DNA from: an uncultured Actinomycetes bacterium
GTDB lineage: Bacteria; Actinomycetota; Actinomycetes; S36-B12; UBA5976
Length of the DNA: 40,579 bases
Assembly (NCBI GenBank): GCA_903892635.1
Contig: CAITJH010000039.1
Span: 1-40,579 of the forward strand
Direction: 5' to 3'
Below are positions 34,630 through 40,579 of this stretch, piece by piece; within the stretch, counting starts at the first letter, position 1; each line of letters begins with the position of its first letter. The notes under the pieces are model-generated. The model did not search any database, had not been told where the DNA came from, and saw only the letters and a list, made by a program, of their open reading frames with translations. The translations under genes and the position numbers were made by a program.

Positions 34630-36348
34630 CTATTTAAGGAACTGCTTGAGATGTTTGCGCAACTCATCGTCACAAACGTAAATATAGGTGCCCTTGATAC
34701 CTCGAGTTAGAAGCACTCGATAGATGTTGATAACCCACTGCAAGATGTCATCATCCGAGTACTTGATACCCAGCATGTGATTATTCAAAATTCCCTTTGA
34801 ATCGAAATAATTCTCTCTCCTAAAGAATAATTTCTTAGCGACGGGATCGAAGCCAATATCTTTTCCGATGATTACGCCCGCATAATTTAAATCGTAACCC
34901 TGGATAGTGTGAATACTTCCTACTTCGTATAACGATCCATTCGAATTAACCCAATCCTTATCAGTTCGGTTCCAAAAGAGTTCTAAGCCATCAATATGTA
35001 TGTCTGCCGCATCTGCATCGTTCTTACTTACCCATTTCCAGGCATAGCCAGCAAGTACACGAGATAGACCAGCTTCCTCATCGCGTTCAATAATCGCTGC
35101 TCGCATGTCCTTAAAACTCTCAAAATATCTGAAATCATAATTTTCGAAATTTGGCTGAACTGTGGGCGCGTTGGAGAGTAAGGCTTGAACGAAACCAACG
35201 TAATCGTCGCCCGCACTTACACGTAGCTGGGAATTCAACTTGAAGTACAAAGAATTATCTTTGGCTTCCAATACAACGCGGTCGATTAGTTCTCGCGGAA
35301 GATCGGCTGGCTTTATTGATTGTGCTGGATCTAGTAGCAATACCTGGCTTTCGCTCTGCGCCTCCATCCAGTCCAGCTGAGTGAACTGCAAATCGTCTTG
35401 ACCGAACAATGCCTTGTTGATATCAACGTACTGTGTATTTAACGTAGGAAACGCCTGATTTGCCCTCATGCTTAAGCGATGCGCTTCATCGACGATTAGC
35501 AAATCCCATTTATCCTTAGAACCACCAACTTGGAATGGCTTGAGAATCATCTTGCGTGTAAGTCCAGGTGTTTTGGAAAAAACTTTTTCAAGTGTGTTTC
35601 TCAAAGATTGCTGTGGAATAACTAGACCTACCCTGTATTCAGCGAGCAGGTCCTTATTAGCCTGCGTCATATACTCAGAAAACATTGAATCGTCATCAAT
35701 TGGTAAATCAACCGAGAGATTTGCGATGTCCTTGAGTAGCTTCATCAGGTAAATGGCAACGATTGTTTTGCCTGTTCCTGGATCGCCGTCAACAACAATC
35801 CTTGCCTTCTCGCCGCTCCTTTTAGACTTCAATATCTGATCAATAATCCCAGAAACAGCTACCGCTTGTTCACTCGTAAGTGCTTTAAAAGGCGAATACT
35901 TGAAAAGGTTTGAATTAATAAGCTCGGGGACGGAACGTGAAAATGTACCCCGTTCAACAAACTTGTCAAAAAGGACCCTAAAAGATTCTGTGTATCTTTC
36001 ACGTTGAAAGTAATCCGCGTTGATAATTCCAGCATTCGCGTTCAATACTTTGTATTTCTCGTCCGCTGAAAAATATTGAATCAGCTTAGACTCAAGATCC
36101 AAGCAGGCCGATTTATTGAAACTCTCGCTCATGACAACAGTTACGCGAGAAAGTGTTTCCTTACTTGCGCTCGCCAAATGTTGATACATTCTTGATCTCG
36201 TGTTAATCGTTTCGCCAACGTAAATCTCTTTGGCATTGCTTAACAAGTAAACGATCGGCCAGTTGTCAGCAAACGACCCATGGGAGTCAGACCAGGCGTC
36301 CAACATCTTCTGGTTAAAGGCAAAATCGAACAACTCATAATCGGTCAT
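34630..36348 (-). CDS. GIY-YIG nuclease domain fused to a DUF2075 P-loop NTPase/helicase-like domain
   Basis: A 572-residue fusion. Residues 30-110 are a GIY-YIG nuclease: PIVYLL (31-36), EIYVGETINTRSRMYQHL, E86 in LESKLIQYF and N103 in VLNAN. From about 150 comes a DUF2075 (Schlafen-helicase-like) domain: Walker A GDPGTGKT (188-195), Walker B LLIVDEAH with D287/E288, LLLDPAQS, LNSQLR, and motif GSIHTIQGYDLNYAGVIIG near the C-terminus. Expected to cut or process nucleic acid in an NTP-dependent way. Its start overlaps the MazG-like gene by 14 bp. Codon composition is visibly AT-rich compared with the nrdJ region, suggesting acquisition. Confidence 0.88.
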   Translation of the reverse strand: MTDYELFDFAFNQKMLDAWSDSHGSFADNWPIVYLLSNAKEIYVGETINTRSRMYQHLASASKETLSRVTVVMSESFNKSACLDLESKLIQYFSADEKYKVLNANAGIINADYFQRERYTESFRVLFDKFVERGTFSRSVPELINSNLFKYSPFKALTSEQAVAVSGIIDQILKSKRSGEKARIVVDGDPGTGKTIVAIYLMKLLKDIANLSVDLPIDDDSMFSEYMTQANKDLLAEYRVGLVIPQQSLRNTLEKVFSKTPGLTRKMILKPFQVGGSKDKWDLLIVDEAHRLSMRANQAFPTLNTQYVDINKALFGQDDLQFTQLDWMEAQSESQVLLLDPAQSIKPADLPRELIDRVVLEAKDNSLYFKLNSQLRVSAGDDYVGFVQALLSNAPTVQPNFENYDFRYFESFKDMRAAIIERDEEAGLSRVLAGYAWKWVSKNDADAADIHIDGLELFWNRTDKDWVNSNGSLYEVGSIHTIQGYDLNYAGVIIGKDIGFDPVAKKLFFRRENYFDSKGILNNHMLGIKYSDDDILQWVINIYRVLLTRGIKGTYIYVCDDELRKHLKQFLK

Positions 36349-36655
36349 ATTTAGTGCTCTTACCTTTTGATTTTGCCACCGGATATTTGAGTTCTGTTTG
36401 CGCTAATTTCGCTCGAACGATTGATGCAATGTCAAGATTGGAAGTGTCGGCAAGCAAAAGGCAATATGTCATCACATCGGCAAGTTCGTCGGCAAGGTCT
36501 TCGATTTTCGCATCTCCGGACCATTGGAATAGCTCCAACAGTTCCGCTGACTCTATAGAAATACTTTTAGCAAGATTTTCTGCAGTATGAAATTGATGCC
36601 AATCGCGCTCGCTCACGAAGGCCTTTATCTCCGCTGTGAGACTCTCAAATTCCAT
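36335..36655 (-). CDS. MazG-like nucleotide pyrophosphohydrolase
   Basis: An all-alpha NTP pyrophosphatase of 106 residues. The Mg-binding pattern is visible as E35xxE38 (SIESAELLELFQW) and E57xxD60 (LADELADVMTYCLLL). Members hydrolyse non-canonical or canonical (d)NTPs to NMP and pyrophosphate. It precedes and overlaps the GIY-YIG/DUF2075 gene, so the two are cotranslated. No Shine-Dalgarno sequence; TAGTCT six bases before the ATG indicates a leaderless message. Confidence 0.9.
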   Translation of the reverse strand: MEFESLTAEIKAFVSERDWHQFHTAENLAKSISIESAELLELFQWSGDAKIEDLADELADVMTYCLLLADTSNLDIASIVRAKLAQTELKYPVAKSKGKSTKYDRL

Positions 36656-36661
36656 TTTTTA

Positions 36662-36667
36662 AGACTA
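36662..36667 (-). promoter_or_regulatory. Leaderless -10 element of the MazG/GIY-YIG operon
   Basis: TAGTCT on the minus strand, then TAAAAA, then ATG 36655. It lies about 50 bp beyond the nrdJ terminator, so the operon is independent of nrdJ. Confidence 0.55.
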
Positions 36668-36715
36668 CATCCTTCTCGGTTTCTCATACTTGCTGCTGTC
36701 GAAAGTTTCCTGAAT

Positions 36716-36752
36716 CACAAAGAGCCCCTCCGAAACGGAAGAGCTCTTTGTG
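36716..36752 (-). terminator. Terminator hairpin after nrdJ
   Basis: CACAAAGAGC (36716-36725) pairs with GCTCTTTGTG (36743-36752), a perfect 10-bp stem. A 4-bp inner stem TCCG/CGGA lies between them around an AAA loop. It starts 16 bases past the nrdJ stop on the minus strand. The tail is not T-rich. Confidence 0.75.
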
Positions 36753-36768
36753 TGTTGCTTATTAACTA

Positions 36769-39585
36769 CTAGCTGCAGCCGCTGGTGCTTCCGCAACCTT
36801 CACATACGTAGCAGGAGCCTGCTGGGCGCATCTTGATTCCGCAGGTCATGCAGAGGGGTGCATCCGAGGTCTTGCCGGTGATTGCTTCGAGCAGTTCGGC
36901 GCTTGAGTGTGCGCCGCTGGTGTCCGCCTGAACTACTGGCAACTGCACTGGTGCAGCTACTGGAACAGCCGGGGCGACAGCAACTGGTGCTGACTCGATG
37001 GCTGGCGCTGCAGGTGCTGCGTCATAGCCAGCCACTGTTGCGGCACGCTCGTCGGCAGTGAAGATCTGCATTGCTTCACGCTGTTCGAATGGCAAGTAAT
37101 CCAATGCCAGACGACGGAAGATGTAGTCCATCATCGACTGAGCCATTCGGACATCCTTGTCATCCGTCATGCCTGCAGGTTCGAAGCGCATGTTGACGAA
37201 CTTGGAGACGAATGCCTCTAGTGGTACGCCGTACTGCAATGCGATCGAGATAGCGACTGAGAATGCATCCATCACACCGGCAAGAGTTGAACCCTGCTTG
37301 CCGAGCTTGAGGAATACTTCGCCCAACGCGCCATCGTCGTAGGCACCGGCGGTGAGGTAACCCTCTGCGCCAGCAACTGAGAACGATGTGGTGCGGCTGT
37401 TGCGTGTCTTTGGCAGACGCTTGCGAACTGGGTGTGACAACGGTGTGGTGTCAGCAGGTGCTTCCTTTGTCTTTGCGTGAGCATCGGACAATGGCTGGCC
37501 AACCTTGCAGTTATCGCGGTAGATAGCAAGAGCCTTGATACCCATCTTCCATGCTTCGAAGTAGATCTCTTCAACTTCTTCAACAGTGGCATCTTCTGGC
37601 ATGTTGACGGTCTTTGAGATCGCACCCGATAGGAACGGCTGGCAAGCAGCCATCATGCGCACGTGACCCATTGGGCTGATAGCGCGCTCGCCCATCGCTG
37701 TGTCGAAGATTTCGTAGTGCTCCTGCTTGAGGCCAGGAGCATCTACGACGTGTCCGTTGTTAGCGATGTATTCGATGATTGCTTCGACAGTTTCTTCGGT
37801 GTAACCGAGCTTGCGTAGTGCGCGTGGAATGGTCTGGTTCACGATCTGCATTGAACCGCCGCCAACGAGCTTCTTGAACTTCACGAGTGAGAAGTCAGGC
37901 TCGATACCGGTGGTGTCACAGTCCATCATGAAGCCGATGGTTCCGGTTGGTGCAAGCACAGAAGCCTGTGCGTTACGCCAGCCGTTCTTTTCGCCTATCT
38001 TGTTGCCTTCTTGCCATGCGGCAGTTGCAAGCTTCAAGACGTCGCCATCAAGGCTGGTCACGCTCTTGACTGCTTCTGATGCTGCTTGGTGCTTACGCAT
38101 GACGCGCTTGTGACCATCGATGTTGCGTGCATAGCCTTCGTATGGGCCAACGACGCCTGCGAGTTCTGCGGAACGCTTGTATGCGGTGCCGGTCATGAGT
38201 GACGTGATGGCGCCGGCAAGTGCACGGCCACCTTCGCTGTCGTATGCAAGGCCGGTTGCCATCAACAAGGCGCCGAGGTTGGCGTAGCCAATACCTAACT
38301 GGCGGAACTTGCGAGTGGTGTCACCGATTGGCTCGGTTGGGAAATCTGCGAAGCAGATTGAGATGTCCATAGCGGTGATGATGAATTCAACAGCCTTGGC
38401 GAACGTGGCTGCATCGAAGGTGTCATCGTCCTTGAGGAACTTCATGAGGTTCAGCGATGCAAGGTTGCATGAGCTGTTGTCGAGTGACATGTATTCAGAA
38501 CATGGGTTCGATGCGTTGATGCGACCTGTTTCTGGGTTGGTGTGCCAGTCGTTGATGGTGTCGTCGTACTGGATACCAGGATCAGCACATGCCCATGCAG
38601 CTTCGGTGACCTTGCGGAACAATTCGCGAGCGTCTACTTCTTCAACGATGCGACCATCGGTGCGTGCACGCAGACCGAACTTGGTGCCTTCTTCGACAGC
38701 CTTCATGAATTCGTCCGATACGCGAACTGAGTTGTTAGCGTTCTGGTACTGAACCGAGATGATGTCGCGGCCACCGAGATCCATGTCGAAACCTGCATCG
38801 CGAAGCGCACGAATCTTGTCTTCTTCACGAACCTTGGTCTCGATGAATTCTTCGATGTCTGGGTGATCAATGTCGAGCACGACCATCTTTGCAGCGCGAC
38901 GGGTTGCGCCACCTGACTTGATGGTTCCTGCTGATGCATCAGCGCCACGCATGAAGGAAACAGGACCCGAAGCGGTGCCGCCTGAGTTCTTGAGGATTTC
39001 CTTGCTTGAACGAATGCGCGAGAGGTTCAGACCAGCGCCTGAACCACCCTTGAAGATCATGCCTTCTTCGCGGTACCAGTTCAGGATGCTGTCCATGGTG
39101 TCGTCAACGCTGAGGATGAAGCAAGCGCTCACCTGTTGTGGTGAAGCTGTTCCGACGTTGAACCACACTGGGCTGTTGAACGAGAACACTTGGTGCAAGA
39201 GCATCCATGTGAGTTCGTGCTCAAAGATATCAGCATCTTGTGGTGTTGCGAAGTAACCGTGTTCACGGCCGGCCTTGACGTAAGTCAGGACGACGCGGTC
39301 GATTAGTTGGCGCAGCGAGTTTTCGCGGGACTCGGTGCCGACCTGGCCACGGAAGTACTTGGTGGTCACGATTGTTGAAGCGTTGACGCTCCAGAAATCA
39401 GGGAATTCGACGCCACGCTGTTCGAAGACTGATTCGCCAGTCTTCCAGTTGGTCTGGACGACGTCGCGTGGTTCCCACGTTACTTCGTCGTATGGGTGCA
39501 CACCTGGTGTGGTGTACAAACGGGTCACTGTTAGACCCTTACCTAACTTGGTTGCACCCTGTGATGCGTTGACCGTGTCGGTCAT
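36769..39585 (-). CDS. nrdJ: Adenosylcobalamin-dependent (class II) ribonucleotide reductase
   Basis: Reduces ribonucleotides to deoxyribonucleotides using vitamin B12 coenzyme. At 938 residues it has actinobacterial NrdJ length with no intein. FKGGSGAGLNLSRIRSS and the catalytic NASNPCSEYMSLDNSSCNLASLNL region (residues about 360-383, N, C and E present) are visible. APTGTIGFMMDCDTTGIEPDF follows, then an Ala/Pro/Val linker at about 868-897 and a C-terminal cysteine-rich tail (CMTCG, CYVCEGCGSTSGCS) that shuttles electrons. GAGGAGG precedes the ATG. nrdR lies 91 bp upstream, same strand. Confidence 0.97.
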   Translation of the reverse strand: MTDTVNASQGATKLGKGLTVTRLYTTPGVHPYDEVTWEPRDVVQTNWKTGESVFEQRGVEFPDFWSVNASTIVTTKYFRGQVGTESRENSLRQLIDRVVLTYVKAGREHGYFATPQDADIFEHELTWMLLHQVFSFNSPVWFNVGTASPQQVSACFILSVDDTMDSILNWYREEGMIFKGGSGAGLNLSRIRSSKEILKNSGGTASGPVSFMRGADASAGTIKSGGATRRAAKMVVLDIDHPDIEEFIETKVREEDKIRALRDAGFDMDLGGRDIISVQYQNANNSVRVSDEFMKAVEEGTKFGLRARTDGRIVEEVDARELFRKVTEAAWACADPGIQYDDTINDWHTNPETGRINASNPCSEYMSLDNSSCNLASLNLMKFLKDDDTFDAATFAKAVEFIITAMDISICFADFPTEPIGDTTRKFRQLGIGYANLGALLMATGLAYDSEGGRALAGAITSLMTGTAYKRSAELAGVVGPYEGYARNIDGHKRVMRKHQAASEAVKSVTSLDGDVLKLATAAWQEGNKIGEKNGWRNAQASVLAPTGTIGFMMDCDTTGIEPDFSLVKFKKLVGGGSMQIVNQTIPRALRKLGYTEETVEAIIEYIANNGHVVDAPGLKQEHYEIFDTAMGERAISPMGHVRMMAACQPFLSGAISKTVNMPEDATVEEVEEIYFEAWKMGIKALAIYRDNCKVGQPLSDAHAKTKEAPADTTPLSHPVRKRLPKTRNSRTTSFSVAGAEGYLTAGAYDDGALGEVFLKLGKQGSTLAGVMDAFSVAISIALQYGVPLEAFVSKFVNMRFEPAGMTDDKDVRMAQSMMDYIFRRLALDYLPFEQREAMQIFTADERAATVAGYDAAPAAPAIESAPVAVAPAVPVAAPVQLPVVQADTSGAHSSAELLEAITGKTSDAPLCMTCGIKMRPAGSCYVCEGCGSTSGCS

Positions 39586-39676
39586 GGCGTCCTCCTCATG
39601 GACTTGATTTCTTTTTATTTAAATTTTGTGGTCGTGCTGTTTCGTGCGGGAAGGCTTTAGGGGAAGGAAAAGACTG

Positions 39677-40198
39677 TTAGCTTGGCGCCGTTGCCAAATT
39701 TCGAGCGCGCTCGGTTGAGGGCTCTTGGGAAGTGTTGCGGGAAGTGTGTGAGGTCCGGCTAGAACGCAGGTCCTCGATTTCGAGCTCGAAGTCAGCAAGT
39801 GATTCGAACGATCTGTACACGCTAGCAAACCGAAGGTAGGCAACTTCATCCAGGTCGCGTAGTGGGCCGAGGATGGCCAGGCCGACTTCGTGGCTAGGCA
39901 CTTCGGCCTGGCCCGATTGGCGGACGGCTTCCTCGACCTTGGAGGCCAGGATGGCGAGGTCGTCTTCGGTGACCGGGCGGCCTTGGCAGGCTCGGCGGAC
40001 GCCGTTGATGACCTTGTCGCGGCTGAATGGAACAGCCACGCCATTGCGCTTGATGACGTTCAGGGTGATGGCTTCGACCGTGCTGAAGCGGCTGCCACAT
40101 GTTGGGCATTCGCGACGGCGGCGGATTGAGTTGCCATCTTCGGATCCGCGGCTGTCGATCACTTTGGAATCGTCGTGGCGGCAGTATGGGCAATGCAT
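39677..40198 (-). CDS. nrdR: Transcriptional repressor NrdR
   Basis: Nucleotide-sensing repressor of ribonucleotide reductase genes. 173 residues. An N-terminal zinc ribbon has C3/C6 and C31/C34 (CPYC, CPTC). The ATP-cone domain begins with [24 protein letters not shown] at about 48-71 and extends to about 140. A Ser/Thr/Arg-rich tail of about 30 residues follows, beyond the usual core. AAGGAGG precedes the ATG. First gene before nrdJ, and two NrdR-box-like sites lie upstream, consistent with autoregulation. Confidence 0.97.
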   Translation of the reverse strand: MHCPYCRHDDSKVIDSRGSEDGNSIRRRRECPTCGSRFSTVEAITLNVIKRNGVAVPFSRDKVINGVRRACQGRPVTEDDLAILASKVEEAVRQSGQAEVPSHEVGLAILGPLRDLDEVAYLRFASVYRSFESLADFELEIEDLRSSRTSHTSRNTSQEPSTERARNLATAPS

Positions 40199-40370
40199 GT
40201 CTGGCGCCTCCTTTTCCTTCGTGTCCAGATTGTCTAGATCTTGGGGTCTTACTGTGTGTTACTCGTGTTACTGGTTGTGACTCGAGTTATTTCAAGTGGC
40301 TGGTGAGGCGACAAACTGGTGAAAAATGGCCCAATTTCGCGTTTCCCGAGGGATTTTGCGTGGTTTAGGA

Positions 40371-40416
40371 CCACAATTTGTAGGGGTTCGTCGCTTAACT
40401 AACCACTAGATGTAGG
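40371..40416. promoter_or_regulatory. Tandem NrdR-box-like sites
   Basis: CCACAATTTGTAGG (40371-40384) and CCACTAGATGTAGG (40403-40416) share the CCAC....TGTAGG frame. Each core matches the known NrdR box core CwAtATaTwG at 8 of 10 positions. Their starts are 32 bp apart, about three helical turns, the spacing reported for paired NrdR boxes. They lie about 170-220 bp upstream of nrdR. Confidence 0.7.
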
Positions 40417-40535
40417 ACTCTACGGCTTAGGTGCCCCCTACGCAAGCACATTGCCAAAACACCGCGTGTCCCCGCGTGTCGCGCCTTGTTGCCAAACCTA
40501 GTTCACGGCTCGGACAATCTGGATTGCAACGGGCA

Positions 40536-40541
40536 TAGCCT
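40536..40541 (+). promoter_or_regulatory. Leaderless -10 element of the last gene
   Basis: TAGCCT six bases before ATG 40548; a GGACAA at 40512-40517 could serve as a -35 with an 18-bp spacer. Confidence 0.45.
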
Positions 40542-40547
40542 GAATGA

Positions 40548-40579
40548 ATGAGCATTAAGAGCACCGCGATCTGGGAAGA
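40548..40579 (+). CDS. Start of an unidentified gene, cut by the window end
   Basis: Only about ten codons are present (MSIKSTAIWE). They do not resemble LexA, which often lies divergent from nrdR in actinobacteria. The call rests on the leaderless promoter geometry and the divergent position; ATG 40544 is ruled out because it stops after four codons. Confidence 0.4.
   Translation, partial: MSIKSTAIWE

Larger units (their letters stand above)
40199..40547. other. Divergent regulatory region upstream of nrdR
   Basis: About 350 bp with no supported gene. It holds the nrdR ribosome site, the two NrdR-box-like sites, and a candidate promoter for the gene leaving the window (TAGCCT at 40536). 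No cobalamin-riboswitch B12 box and no clear SOS box were found by eye. Confidence 0.6.

Noticed and set aside
36769-39585. Intein in nrdJ, common in this family
   Set aside because: The length is normal and the catalytic blocks are uninterrupted; no splicing motifs were seen.
40199-40547. Cobalamin riboswitch or divergent lexA at the nrdR promoter
   Set aside because: No B12-box-like sequence is present, and the first residues of the divergent frame do not resemble LexA.
1-40579. CRISPR arrays, insertion sequences or transposase genes
   Set aside because: No regularly spaced repeats, no transposase-like proteins and no terminal inverted repeats with target duplications were found by eye.

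Overview
The window reads as chromosomal DNA of a small-genome, moderate-GC actinobacterium. The order pyrimidine reductase, msrB, DUF3000, RNase D, dxs, TrmA-type methyltransferase, DUF3159/DUF3710, dut, DUF3093, DUF4193, suhB-type phosphatase and sigA follows, with gaps, the Mycobacterium tuberculosis Rv2671-Rv2703 neighbourhood as I remember it. sepH, parC/parE and nrdR-nrdJ are also typical actinobacterial markers. GTG and TTG starts are frequent, and many genes look leaderless. The modest GC and tight packing suggest a streamlined freshwater lineage such as Nanopelagicales; that placement is inference, since there is no rRNA gene here.

Positions 1-8.5 kb hold the 3' part of a tRNA-Val, a riboflavin-type reductase, msrB, a DMT exporter, DUF3000-RNase D, dxs and aconitase. 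From 8.5 to 12 kb a tightly overlapping minus-strand operon (thioesterase, dut, DUF3710, DUF3159, TrmA-like) runs into acnA. acnA is preceded by a perfect 26-bp palindrome that covers the upstream gene's stop codon. From 12 to 15 kb lie small conserved proteins, a gamma-carbonic-anhydrase-like protein and an inositol-phosphatase-like enzyme. From 14.5 to 21.7 kb sepH and parC (plus strand) face parE (minus strand), with a ferredoxin/flavodoxin reductase, beta-carbonic anhydrase and tautomerase cassette between them. From 21.9 to 26.8 kb come DUF7455, DUF3048, the principal sigma factor with a long basic/acidic N-terminal extension, a secreted PKD protein and DUF4192.

The 27-36.7 kb stretch is more accessory: a VOC protein, a DnaQ-like exonuclease, small lipoproteins, a pseudouridine catabolism operon (psuG, PfkB kinase, sixA), a DUF1989 protein, an exported OmpA-like protein, and a SOUL heme-binding gene whose third codon is a stop. 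It also holds two zinc-ribbon proteins, a previously hidden 55-residue lipoprotein gene, and a two-gene module (MazG-like pyrophosphohydrolase plus a GIY-YIG/DUF2075 P-loop protein) that looks like a candidate defence or nucleic-acid-processing system. The window closes with nrdJ (B12-dependent ribonucleotide reductase) and its repressor nrdR. Two NrdR-box-like sites 32 bp apart lie upstream of nrdR, followed by the first codons of an unidentified divergent gene.

A recurring signal is a -10 hexamer placed exactly six bases before the start codon, seen at nine first-in-operon genes. This indicates widespread leaderless transcription.
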